Assembly: GCF_008329585.1 (NCBI RefSeq)
Contig: NZ_NPKP01000001.1
Span: forward strand, 930,001 to 994,000
Length of the DNA: 64,000 nt
Source of the DNA: Mycolicibacterium sp. P9-22
GTDB taxonomy: Bacteria > Actinomycetota > Actinomycetes > Mycobacteriales > Mycobacteriaceae
Direction of reading: 5' to 3'
Shown: in pieces, positions 1-7,468 of the stretch
Layout: every line of letters starts with the position of its first letter
Position numbering within the stretch: the first letter of the stretch is position 1
The notes under the pieces: generated by a model
The model's database searches: none
What the model was told of the DNA's origin: nothing
Seen by the model: only the letters and a program-made list of their open reading frames with translations
Translations under genes and position numbers: made by a program

Positions 1-877
1 CCACCCGGTCGCGGTGTTCGGGTCCGCCGCGGCGGCGCTGGAACGCCGCAGCTACGCCGATAACCGCGCCGCCGGCGCCGCCCACACCGCCGGGCTGCTC
101 GGGGCTCTGGGAGTGTTCGGGCTGGCCGTCGAGCGTGCCGCGCACCGGCGCGGCCCGGCGTGGACAGCCGCGGCCACCGCGGTGACCACGTACGTGGTGC
201 TCGGCGGAACATCATTGGCCCGTACCGGCGACCGGCTGGCGGACACGCTGGACCGCGGTGACATCGACGGCGCGCGCGCCCTGTTGCCATCGCTGTGTGG
301 TCGAGACCCGGCCGCCCTGGACGCCGACGGCCTGGCCCGTGCCGCACTGGAATCGGTCGCCGAGAACACCTCCGACGCGCAGGTCGCGCCGATCCTGTGG
401 GGCGCGATCGCAGGCGTGCCGGGCCTGCTGGTCTACCGAGGTGCCAACACCCTGGATGCGATGATCGGGCACAAGTCACCGAAGTATCTGCAATTCGGCT
501 GGGCAGCAGCACGGTTCGACGACATCGTGAACTACGTGGGGGCCCGTGCGACCGGCCTGGTGGTGCTGGTGGTCGGCGGAGCGCCGAGCGCGGCCTGGCG
601 GGCCTGGCAACGCGACGCCGGTAAGCATCCCAGCCCCAATGCCGGCGTCGCCGAGGCGTCCTTCGCCGGAGCGCTCGGGGTGCAGCTCGGAGGCCCCACC
701 CAGTACGCGCACCGACTGGAGATGCGTCCCACCCTCGGTGACGGACCGGCCCCGACTGCTGCCGACCTGCGTCGCGGTGTGCGGCTGTCGCGAGCGGTTC
801 AGGCGGGCACGGCGCTGCTGGCGGTGGCCGTCAGTGCCGCTTGCCGTACCGGTCGGCGAGCTTCTGCTCGGTGCTGA
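1..877 (+). CDS. cobD: Adenosylcobinamide-phosphate synthase CobD, 5' end cut by window
   Basis: This is the C-terminal part of CobD/CbiB, the membrane enzyme that attaches the aminopropanol arm to adenosylcobyric acid in cobalamin synthesis. The frame is open from base 2, and the first residues (HPVAVFG) match the family interior, so the true start lies left of the window. Family-typical segments visible are LPSLCGRDP, ALESVAENTSDAQVAP, NTLDAMIGHKSPKY and KHPSPNAGVAEASFAGALGV. The gene converges on the SURF1 gene, and the last 47 bp (831-877) overlap its 3' end on the other strand. The C-terminal tail (about AACRTGRRASARC) does not resemble the usual short CobD end, which suggests that the ancestral stop codon was lost. 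Identity is secure; the length is unknown. Confidence 0.95.
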   Translation, partial: HPVAVFGSAAAALERRSYADNRAAGAAHTAGLLGALGVFGLAVERAAHRRGPAWTAAATAVTTYVVLGGTSLARTGDRLADTLDRGDIDGARALLPSLCGRDPAALDADGLARAALESVAENTSDAQVAPILWGAIAGVPGLLVYRGANTLDAMIGHKSPKYLQFGWAAARFDDIVNYVGARATGLVVLVVGGAPSAAWRAWQRDAGKHPSPNAGVAEASFAGALGVQLGGPTQYAHRLEMRPTLGDGPAPTAADLRRGVRLSRAVQAGTALLAVAVSAACRTGRRASARC

Positions 878-1676
878 CCGGCTTCTTCGGCGCCGACTCG
901 TCGGGCTCGGGTACGCCCTGCGGGTTGGCCAGTGCCTTCTCCCGGCGCCGGACCTTCACCTCGGCGAGGATGAAATACCCCACGCCGATCGGGGCGATGA
1001 TGCCGAACGCGATCCACTGGATCCCGTAGGACAGGAACGGCCCGGCATCCAGGACCGGCAGCGGGATCACGCCGAGCCCGCCGGGCTGGTCCTCGACCAG
1101 TTGCAGGTATGACCCCGTCAGCGGGACACCGGTCACCTGGGAGACCTGACCGGGGTTGATCGAGTACACCTGCAGCGCGCCCTCGGCCCGGAACGGCTCC
1201 CTGCCCACGGCGAGCATCTCCGAATCGCGCAGCCGCGCGGTGATGGTGACCGGCTCGGCCGGGGCGGGCGCGATGGGTGGCACCGCGGTGCCCTGTTCGG
1301 GTTTGACGTAGCCGCGGTTGACCAGCACGGTCGGGCCGCCGTCGACGACGAACGGCACCAGCACCTCGTAGGCGGGCGCACCGTCCACCGAACGCAACCG
1401 GGCCAGCGCCTGCGCCTCGGGCAGGTAGTGGCCCGAGGCCGTCACCCGTTGCCACTGATGGTCGTGCGCCGACGAATCCTGCTGCGGCAGATAGTCGGTC
1501 AGCGGCACCGGGTCGGTGTTCAGCGAGTTGGCGATCTGGGTGTTCTCGCGTGAGGTGGTGGTGTTCTTGCCGAGTTGCCAGGGCGCCAGCACCGTGAAGC
1601 ACAACCAGGCGAAGGCCGCCACGACGACATACAGCGCCAGCCACTGCGGCCGGAACAGGAATCCGAAGCGCTTCAT
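831..1676 (-). CDS. SURF1-family cytochrome c oxidase assembly protein (281 aa)
   Basis: A SURF1 homologue, a membrane protein that helps haem a insertion and assembly of the aa3-type cytochrome c oxidase. It has the family layout: an N-terminal membrane helix (about residues 9-31), a large extracytoplasmic domain containing VLVNRGYVKPEQ, and a second helix near residue 215 (IQWIAFGIIAPIGVGYFI), followed by a charged cytoplasmic tail. The ATG at 1676 (MKRFGFLFRPQW) is chosen because an AGAGGAAA ribosome site precedes it; a longer open frame upstream runs into ptpA and looks like chance. It lies 25 bp downstream of ptpA and is probably cotranscribed with it. This corresponds to Rv2235 in the M. 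tuberculosis order. Oxidase genes ctaC and ctaF lie further along the window. Confidence 0.93.
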   Translation of the reverse strand: MKRFGFLFRPQWLALYVVVAAFAWLCFTVLAPWQLGKNTTTSRENTQIANSLNTDPVPLTDYLPQQDSSAHDHQWQRVTASGHYLPEAQALARLRSVDGAPAYEVLVPFVVDGGPTVLVNRGYVKPEQGTAVPPIAPAPAEPVTITARLRDSEMLAVGREPFRAEGALQVYSINPGQVSQVTGVPLTGSYLQLVEDQPGGLGVIPLPVLDAGPFLSYGIQWIAFGIIAPIGVGYFILAEVKVRRREKALANPQGVPEPDESAPKKPVSTEQKLADRYGKRH

Positions 1677-1701
1677 GGCTGTTTCCTCTTCGCGCAAGCG
1701 C

Positions 1702-2220
1702 TCATCGGTGCCGCTCCAGGCGCTGGTCGATCCAGTCGTGCAGGCCGGGCAGCGAGGCCTCGATGACGGTGAAGACCGCCTCGAAATCCTCGGGACCGCC
1801 GTAATAGGGGTCCTCGACATCCAAGGGGAAGGCGGCCGAGCGCGGGTCGAAGGAACGCATCATCCGCAGCCGGTCGGCCGGGACACCCATGTCGGCGAGC
1901 ATCCGGGCGTGGTTGCGTCCCATCGCGACGACCATGTCGGCGGCGAGGTGATCGTCATCGAGCTGGGCGGCGCGGTGGGTGGTCGGATAACCGTGCGCCA
2001 GCAGAACCGCGTTCGTGCGGTGATCCGCCCCGTCACCGGCATGCCAGCCGCCGGTCCCTGCGCTGGTCACCCGCACCTGCTCGGCCAGGCCGCGACCCTG
2101 GATCTGGTGGGCCAGCATCTTCTCGGCCATCGGGGACCGGCAGATGTTGCCCGAGCAGACGAACGTCACGTGCAGTGTCTGTTCCCCGGGTCGCTGCGCT
2201 CCAGCCCGCCGGCTAGACAC
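1702..2220 (-). CDS. ptpA: Low-molecular-weight protein tyrosine phosphatase PtpA (172 aa)
   Basis: A secreted-type low-molecular-weight tyrosine phosphatase. The active-site loop CSGNICRS gives the CX5R nucleophile Cys22 and Arg28, and the general-acid loop DVEDPYYG is present near residue 135. In M. tuberculosis PtpA is phosphorylated by PtkA on Tyr128 and Tyr129; the equivalent pair here is Tyr139-Tyr140, the shift being due to an N-terminus 11 residues longer. The start is GTG at 2220, which overlaps the end of ptkA by 8 bp (GTGTCTAG), with AGGG upstream. No later plausible start exists before the catalytic strand. The overlap implies translational coupling of kinase and phosphatase. In pathogens this protein blocks phagosome maturation; its role in an environmental species is unknown. 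Confidence 0.95.
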   Translation of the reverse strand: MSSRRAGAQRPGEQTLHVTFVCSGNICRSPMAEKMLAHQIQGRGLAEQVRVTSAGTGGWHAGDGADHRTNAVLLAHGYPTTHRAAQLDDDHLAADMVVAMGRNHARMLADMGVPADRLRMMRSFDPRSAAFPLDVEDPYYGGPEDFEAVFTVIEASLPGLHDWIDQRLERHR

Positions 2221-2878
2221 CGAGCACCCTACGCAGTTCTGTCATCGTGGCCACCCGGTGCAGCGGCGCCGGGGCGTCGGGCCCGTCGAAGTCGGTGCCG
2301 CCGTATCCCCAGTCGACCACCACGGTGTCGATGCCGTGGAAGGAGGCACCCTCCACGTCGTGTGAGCGGTCGCCGACCATCAGTACCCGCTCCGGCAACG
2401 GGCCCAGCTGCTCCAGCGCGTAGGCGATCACCTCGGCCTTGGCGGCGCGGGTGCCGTCCGGGCTCGCCCCGGCGATGACCTCGAAGTATCCGTCCATTCC
2501 GAAGTGAGTGAGGATGCGCTGCGCGGTGGGCTGCGCCTTGGAGGTCGCCACCGCGAGCCGCACCCCGGACCGCTTCAAGTCCTCCAGCAGGTCCGGGATC
2601 CCGTCGAACAGGCGGTTCATCGACCACCCGCGAGTGGTGTAGTCGGCGCGATAGGCGGTCATCGCCTCATCGGCGCGGTCACCCAGGCCCATCGAGGTCA
2701 GCGTGTGGTGCATGGGAGGGCCGACGATCCGGCCGGCGAGGTCGCCGTCGGGAACGGCGGCGCCGATGCTCTCCAGCGCGTGGCGGAAGCTGGCGACGAT
2801 GCCGTCCGCCGAGTCCGTCAGCGTGCCATCGAGGTCGAACAGCACCAACTGCGGAGCTCGGGTCACGGTTTCAGTCAC
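2213..2878 (-). CDS. ptkA: HAD-superfamily protein, PtkA homologue without the N-terminal extension (221 aa)
   Basis: A haloacid-dehalogenase-fold protein orthologous by sequence and position to PtkA (Rv2232), the atypical tyrosine kinase that phosphorylates PtpA. HAD motif I is LFDLDGTLTDS near the N-terminus, motif II is AVATSK and motif IV is MVGDRSHDVEGA. The M. tuberculosis protein (about 291 aa) has roughly 70-80 disordered residues before motif I; here only about a dozen residues precede it. An in-frame stop about 40 bp upstream of the GTG start at 2878 rules out a long extension. It heads the ptkA-ptpA-SURF1 unit and is divergent from cobC. By sequence alone it could also be a phosphoglycolate-phosphatase-like enzyme; kinase activity is inferred only from orthology. 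Confidence 0.85.
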   Translation of the reverse strand: MTETVTRAPQLVLFDLDGTLTDSADGIVASFRHALESIGAAVPDGDLAGRIVGPPMHHTLTSMGLGDRADEAMTAYRADYTTRGWSMNRLFDGIPDLLEDLKRSGVRLAVATSKAQPTAQRILTHFGMDGYFEVIAGASPDGTRAAKAEVIAYALEQLGPLPERVLMVGDRSHDVEGASFHGIDTVVVDWGYGGTDFDGPDAPAPLHRVATMTELRRVLGV

Positions 2879-2933
2879 CCCACCATTGTCGCCGATGTTC
2901 CGGTGCTGCTGGTCGGCGCACTACTGTCGTGCT

Positions 2934-3944
2934 GTGGTTCACGAGGTTCGGCAGGCGGCGCGCTATCACGGCGACCAGGCCGTCACGTCCGGGATGCTGG
3001 ACTTCGCCGTCAACGTCCGGGCCGCCGGGCCGCCGTCCTGGCTGGTCGAACGCCTCGGCGCGCGGCTCACCGACCTGGGGCACTACCCGAGCGCGGCCGA
3101 CGTGGCCCGCGCCACCGAAGCGGTGGCCGCGCGGCACGGACGCGACGCCGACGAGGTCGCGCTGTTGGCCGGCGGCGCCGAGGGCTTCGCGCTGCTACCG
3201 AACCTGGACCCGCGGCTCGCCGTGCTGATCGCGCCGTCGTTCACCGAACCGGAGGCGGTGCTGAGCGCCGCCGGGGTCCCGATCCAGCACGTAATCCTCG
3301 ACCCGCCGTGGGGGCTGGCGGGCGCCGCGGTGCCCGCTCGGGCGGACCTCGTCGTGGTCGGTAACCCCACCAATCCGACCTCGGTGCTGCATGCCGTGCG
3401 CGACATCCTTGCGCTGCGTGCACCCGGCCGGATCGTCGTCGTCGACGAGGCGTTCGCCGATGCCGTGCCCGGCGAACCGGAATCACTGGCCGGGATGTCG
3501 CTGCCCGACGTTGTGGTGCTGCGCAGCCTGACCAAGACCTGGTCGCTGGCCGGGCTGCGGGTCGGCTACGCACTCGGTGCGCCGGAGGTGCTGGCCCGGC
3601 TGACGGCCCGCCGCGCGCACTGGCCGCTGGGCACCCTGCAACTCGAAGCCGTTGCGGCCTGCTGCACCCCGGATGCGGTCGCCGAGGCGGATGCCGGTGC
3701 ACGCAGGCTCGCCGCCCTGCGTGCGGAGATGGTGGCCGGTCTGCGCGCCGCCGGGGTCGACGTGGTCGACGGCTGCGCGCCCTTTGTGCTGCTCCGCGTC
3801 GGCGACGCCGAACTGACCCGAAAGCAACTGGACACCAAGGGGATTGCGGTGCGCCGTTGCGATACCTTCGTCGGCCTGGCCGGTGAGTATCTGCGGGCGG
3901 CGGTGCGCCCCGAATGGCCGCTGCTGGTGGAGGCCCTGGCATGA
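2934..3944 (+). CDS. cobC: CobC-type PLP-dependent aminotransferase-fold protein (about 336 aa)
   Basis: A fold-type I PLP enzyme of the histidinol-phosphate aminotransferase family, corresponding to Rv2231c (CobC). It is thought to supply or attach the aminopropanol moiety in cobalamin synthesis, as threonine-phosphate decarboxylase does in enterics. Visible motifs are the substrate strand [18 protein letters not shown] (PLP-contacting Asp) and the PLP lysine in [18 protein letters not shown]. The start is uncertain: GTG at 2934 gives [15 protein letters not shown], close to family N-termini, while ATG at 2895 is also in frame; neither has a clear ribosome site. Its TGA overlaps the next ATG (ATGA, 3941). 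It works in the same pathway as cobD at the left edge and cobUTS at 47.9-50.2 kb. Confidence 0.88.
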   Translation: MVHEVRQAARYHGDQAVTSGMLDFAVNVRAAGPPSWLVERLGARLTDLGHYPSAADVARATEAVAARHGRDADEVALLAGGAEGFALLPNLDPRLAVLIAPSFTEPEAVLSAAGVPIQHVILDPPWGLAGAAVPARADLVVVGNPTNPTSVLHAVRDILALRAPGRIVVVDEAFADAVPGEPESLAGMSLPDVVVLRSLTKTWSLAGLRVGYALGAPEVLARLTARRAHWPLGTLQLEAVAACCTPDAVAEADAGARRLAALRAEMVAGLRAAGVDVVDGCAPFVLLRVGDAELTRKQLDTKGIAVRRCDTFVGLAGEYLRAAVRPEWPLLVEALA

Positions 3945-5071
3945 GCGTATCTCTCGCCGAAGTGATGGACATCCTGGACGCGGCGTATCCGCCTGCGCTG
4001 GCCCAGGATTGGGATTCGGTCGGGTTGGTGGCCGGTGACCCCGCGGAGCCGGTCACTTCGGTGACGGTGGCCGTGGACGCCACCGAGGCCGTGGTCGCCG
4101 AGATGCCCGAGGGCGGGCTGTTGCTGGCGCACCATCCACTGTTGCTGCGCGGTGTGGACACGGTGGCCGCCTCCACCGCCAAGGGTGCACTGATCCACCG
4201 GATGATCCGGTCCGGGCAGGCGCTGTTCACCGCGCACACCAACGCCGACTCGGCGACCCCGGGCGTCTCCGATGCGCTGGCCGAGACGCTGGGACTGGTG
4301 GTCGAGGATGTCCTGTCCCGCGGGCCGTCCGGACCCGACCTGGACAAGTGGGTGGTGTTCGTACCGGTCGAACATGCCGCGCAGGTGCGGGATTCGCTGT
4401 TCGCCGCGGGCGCCGGTCAGATCGGTGACTACTCCTGTTGCAGCTGGAGTGCCACCGGCACCGGCCAGTTCCTGCCACACGCGGGTGCGACGCCCGCCAT
4501 CGGCGAGGTGGGCACCATCGAACAGGTCACCGAGGACCGCGTCGAGGTGATCGCCCCGGCCCGCCTGCGCGGACGGGTGCTCGCCGCCCTGCGTTCCGCG
4601 CACCCCTACGAGGAACCCGCCTTCGACGTGTTCGCGTTGGCACCGCTGCCCGCCGATGTCGGGATCGGCCGGATCTGCACACTGCCCGAGCCGGAACCGT
4701 TGTCGGCGTTCGTGTCCCGGGTGCGTGGTGCACTACCCGTCACCACCTGGGGCCTGCGGGCCGCCGGCGTCGCCGACGCGGTGGTGTCCCGGGTCGCGGT
4801 CTGTGGCGGCGCGGGCGATTCGCTGCTGGGCGCGGTCCGCGGCGCCGGCGTACAGGCTTATGTGACCGCAGACCTGCGGCACCACCCGGCCGACGAGCAC
4901 GGCCGGGTCTCTGATGTGGCACTGGTCGACGTCGCGCATTGGGCAAGTGAGTTCCCCTGGTGTCACCAGGCGGCATCGCTGCTGCGCGACCGTTTCGGCG
5001 AGGCATTACCGGTGCGCGTGAGTACCGTGCGCACCGATCCGTGGAATATCGATGGAGGTTCCCAATCATGA
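3941..5071 (+). CDS. Nif3-like dinuclear metal centre protein (DUF34, 376 aa)
   Basis: A member of the Nif3/YbgI/DUF34 family, sometimes annotated as GTP cyclohydrolase 1 type 2; the true function is unsettled. The expected metal ligands are visible: LLAHHPLLL near residue 65, [10 protein letters not shown] and the C-terminal [10 protein letters not shown] with its His and Glu. Between the two halves lies the inserted PII-like domain (about residues 125-230, [21 protein letters not shown] to [11 protein letters not shown]). The ATG start at 3941 overlaps the cobC stop, and its own stop overlaps the next start (ATGA at 5068-5071), so the four genes cobC to the RNase H fusion look like one translationally coupled operon. 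It corresponds to Rv2230c. Confidence 0.92.
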   Translation: MSVSLAEVMDILDAAYPPALAQDWDSVGLVAGDPAEPVTSVTVAVDATEAVVAEMPEGGLLLAHHPLLLRGVDTVAASTAKGALIHRMIRSGQALFTAHTNADSATPGVSDALAETLGLVVEDVLSRGPSGPDLDKWVVFVPVEHAAQVRDSLFAAGAGQIGDYSCCSWSATGTGQFLPHAGATPAIGEVGTIEQVTEDRVEVIAPARLRGRVLAALRSAHPYEEPAFDVFALAPLPADVGIGRICTLPEPEPLSAFVSRVRGALPVTTWGLRAAGVADAVVSRVAVCGGAGDSLLGAVRGAGVQAYVTADLRHHPADEHGRVSDVALVDVAHWASEFPWCHQAASLLRDRFGEALPVRVSTVRTDPWNIDGGSQS

Positions 5072-5796
5072 AAGCCGAAGCGAGTCAGCAACGTTCATTG
5101 CTGGACCTGGCCGAAGTCGATGCCGAATTGCGCCGCGTCGACCATCGTGCGGCCAATCTGGCCGAACAGCAGGAGTTCGAACGCGTGCAGGCCCTGCACC
5201 GGGAGGCCAACGACCAGCTGTCGGTCGTCGGGATCGCGCTGGAAGACCTCGACGGCGAGATCGCCAAGTTGGAGAGCGAGATCGACTCGGTGCGCCAGCG
5301 CGAGGAGCGTGACCGGACGCTGTTGCAGGGCGGAACCGTCAACGCCAAGCAGCTCAGCGAACTCCAGCACGAGCTGGAGACGCTGGAGCGCCGGCAAGCG
5401 TCCCTGGAGGATTCGCTCCTGGAGGTGATGGAACGCCGGGAGGAATTGCAGCGGCAGCAGTCCGAGCACCTCGGCCGTATCGACGCCCTGCAGAACGAGT
5501 TGTCGGCGGCACAGCTGGCGCGCGACGCGGCCCTGGTGGACATCGAGAACGTGCGTCAGGTATCCGCGGGTCGGCGCACCGAGCTGACGTCGCTGCTGAA
5601 CGCCGACCTGGTGACCCTCTACGAGAAGCAGCGCGCCGGTGGCGGGCCCGGAGCCGGCATGTTGCAGGGAAAGCGTTGCGGAGCATGCCGTATCGAGATC
5701 GACCGCGGTGAGATGGCCAGGATCTCGGCCGCCGCCGACGACGAGGTGCTGCGGTGCCCGGAATGTGGAGCGATCCTGTTGCGGGTCACGCGGTGA
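5068..5796 (+). CDS. Coiled-coil protein with C-terminal zinc ribbon (242 aa)
   Basis: The Rv2229c-type protein, a C4-zinc-ribbon family member of unknown biochemical role. Residues about 5-180 are dominated by heptad-like Glu/Leu/Arg-rich sequence ([17 protein letters not shown] onward), predicting a long antiparallel coiled coil. The C-terminus has two CxxC pairs, CGACRIEI and CPECGAILL, forming the zinc ribbon. A strong GGAGG site sits 9 nt before the ATG at 5068. The start overlaps the Nif3-like stop and the stop overlaps the next GTG start (GTGA). The conserved pairing with a Nif3-like gene and an RNase H gene hints at a nucleic-acid-related job, but this is inference only. Confidence 0.9.
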   Translation: MKAEASQQRSLLDLAEVDAELRRVDHRAANLAEQQEFERVQALHREANDQLSVVGIALEDLDGEIAKLESEIDSVRQREERDRTLLQGGTVNAKQLSELQHELETLERRQASLEDSLLEVMERREELQRQQSEHLGRIDALQNELSAAQLARDAALVDIENVRQVSAGRRTELTSLLNADLVTLYEKQRAGGGPGAGMLQGKRCGACRIEIDRGEMARISAAADDEVLRCPECGAILLRVTR

Positions 5797-6851
5797 AGGT
5801 GGTCGTCGAGGCGGACGGCGGTGCGCGCGGGAACCCGGGTCCGGCCGGCTATGGTGCGGTCGTGTTCAGCGGCGACCGCTCAGCGGTGCTCGCCGAACGC
5901 AAGGAGTCGATCGGCCGGGCGACCAACAATGTCGCCGAGTATCGCGGACTGATCGCCGGTCTCACCGCGGCCGCCGAACTGGGTGCCACCGAGGTGGTGG
6001 TGTTCATGGACTCCAAGCTGGTGGTGGAGCAGATGTCGGGACGCTGGCGCGTGAAGCATCCCGACTTGCTGGAACTCAATCGTGAAGCCGCGCAACTGGC
6101 CCGGCAGTTCGGCCAGATCGAGTACGGCTGGATCCCGCGGGCGGAGAACTCGCATGCCGACCGGCTGGCCAACGAGGCGATGGATGCTGCGGCGGCACCC
6201 GCGGCGGCGCCGGCCTCGCCGGGCTGGAGCGGCGCCCGTGGGAGACCGACCAGGATGATGTTGTTGCGGCATGGTCAGACCGAGCTCTCGGTGGATCGCC
6301 GGTATTCCGGCCGGGGCAACCCGGCGCTCACCGAGCTCGGACGCAGCCAGGCCGAGGCGGCGGCTCGCTACCTCGGCGAGAGGGGCGGTATCGACGCGGT
6401 CGTGTGCTCGCCCCTGGGGCGCGCGCAGGAGACGGCCGCCGCCGCCGCGAAGGAACTGGGCCTCGACGTCGTCACCGACGATGACCTCATCGAGACCGAT
6501 TTCGGGGTGTGGGAAGGCCTCACTTTCTCCGAAGCAGCGCAACAGGATCCGGAGCTGCACGGTAGGTGGCTGCGCGATACCGGCGTGACGCCGCCCGGCG
6601 GGGAGAGCTTCGACGCGGTGGCCGAGCGGGTGCGCCGGGCCCGAGACCGGATCGTCGAGGAGTATGCCGGGTCGACGGTGCTGGTGGTCTCCCATGTCAC
6701 GCCCATCAAGACCATGCTGCGGCTGGCGCTGGACGGGAACGCCGGGATTCTCTACCGGCTGCACCTGGATCTCGCGTCGTTGAGTATCGCGGAGTTCTAT
6801 CCGGACGGGCTGGCGTCGGTGCGGCTGGTGAACCAGACCTCCTACCTGTGA
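5793..6851 (+). CDS. Bifunctional RNase HI / histidine phosphatase (CobC-like) fusion (352 aa)
   Basis: A two-domain enzyme equivalent to Rv2228c. Residues 1-130 form a type I RNase H that cleaves RNA in RNA:DNA hybrids: catalytic acids are Asp8 (EADGGARGNPG), the Glu of NNVAEYRGL, the Asp of FMDSKLVVEQM and the Asp of HADRLANE. After an Ala/Pro-rich linker, residues about 150-350 form a histidine phosphatase with the RHGQT motif and the second catalytic histidine in VVSHVTPIK. In other mycobacteria this half acts as an alpha-ribazole phosphatase or broader acid phosphatase, which would fit the cob genes nearby. The start is GTG at 5793, inside the upstream stop (GTGA). The stop lies directly against that of the convergent XRE-cupin gene. 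Confidence 0.93.
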   Translation: MKVVVEADGGARGNPGPAGYGAVVFSGDRSAVLAERKESIGRATNNVAEYRGLIAGLTAAAELGATEVVVFMDSKLVVEQMSGRWRVKHPDLLELNREAAQLARQFGQIEYGWIPRAENSHADRLANEAMDAAAAPAAAPASPGWSGARGRPTRMMLLRHGQTELSVDRRYSGRGNPALTELGRSQAEAAARYLGERGGIDAVVCSPLGRAQETAAAAAKELGLDVVTDDDLIETDFGVWEGLTFSEAAQQDPELHGRWLRDTGVTPPGGESFDAVAERVRRARDRIVEEYAGSTVLVVSHVTPIKTMLRLALDGNAGILYRLHLDLASLSIAEFYPDGLASVRLVNQTSYL

Positions 6852-7439
6852 TCAGCTGGAGTGCAGGTGTAGCCGTTCGCCGTGGACGTCGAAGATCATG
6901 ATGGCCTCGACCGGCCCGTCGACCGTACCGAACCAGTGCGGTGTCCACGTCGAGAACTCCACGGCTTCACCGGGTTTGATGATGAAATCGCGTTCGCCCA
7001 GAATCAGGCGGAGTTGCCCGGAGAGCACGTACATCCATTCCTGACCTTCGTGGACGGGCAGTTCGGCCGGTGGTGTATGGCGTTTGGTGCTCACCCGCAC
7101 CTTGAACGTGTGCCGGCCGCCCGTCGGGCCCTGACGGGTCAACGGCCAGTAGGTCACCCCGTTGCGGGTGTGTGAGCTGCCGCGGACCCGCGGGTCTTCG
7201 GACTCCGGTTCGCGCAACAGCTCGTCGGTGCTGACTGACAGTGCCAGGGCCAGCCGGGGCAGGTGATCCAGTGCCAGGCGCCGTTTCCCCGATTCCAGCC
7301 GGCTCAGTGTCGATACGTCAATGCTGGCCCGGGCGGCGACGTCCTGCAATGTCAGGCCTTGCTGGGTGCGCAGATCCCGCAGCCGCTTGCGCACGGTGTC
7401 ATCGACGCTCTTTGCCTCCATGGCAAATGAGCTTGGCAT
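6852..7439 (-). CDS. XRE-family regulator with C-terminal cupin domain (195 aa)
   Basis: A one-component transcription regulator. Residues about 14-70 form a Cro/C1-type helix-turn-helix (LRDLRTQQGLTLQDVAARA, then STLSRLESGKRRL), and residues about 105-190 form a cupin barrel (PVHEGQEWMYVLSGQLRLILG, then KPGEAVEFSTWTPHWFG) that should bind a small effector or metal. ATG at 7439 is taken as the start; an in-frame ATG at 7418 (MEAKSVDD) is an equally credible alternative because neither has a strong ribosome site. It is divergent from the oxidoreductase-methyltransferase gene, with only 29 bp between the starts. A 7-bp dyad in that gap (7429-7462) is a plausible operator, so the protein probably controls itself and its neighbour. 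The effector cannot be read from sequence. Confidence 0.88.
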   Translation of the reverse strand: MPSSFAMEAKSVDDTVRKRLRDLRTQQGLTLQDVAARASIDVSTLSRLESGKRRLALDHLPRLALALSVSTDELLREPESEDPRVRGSSHTRNGVTYWPLTRQGPTGGRHTFKVRVSTKRHTPPAELPVHEGQEWMYVLSGQLRLILGERDFIIKPGEAVEFSTWTPHWFGTVDGPVEAIMIFDVHGERLHLHSS

Positions 7440-7462
7440 TTTGACCGCCGATCGGCAAGCTC
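7429..7462. promoter_or_regulatory. Candidate operator dyad between XRE-cupin regulator and fusion gene
   Basis: Inverted repeat GAGCTTG (7429-7435) and CAAGCTC (7456-7462), arm centres 27 bp apart, in the 29-bp gap between divergent start codons and slightly into the regulator's 5' end. The position and symmetry suit a dimeric XRE regulator contacting two nearby major grooves. Arm identity is read directly; the regulator assignment is inference from adjacency. Confidence 0.45.
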
Positions 7463-7468
7463 GATGAC

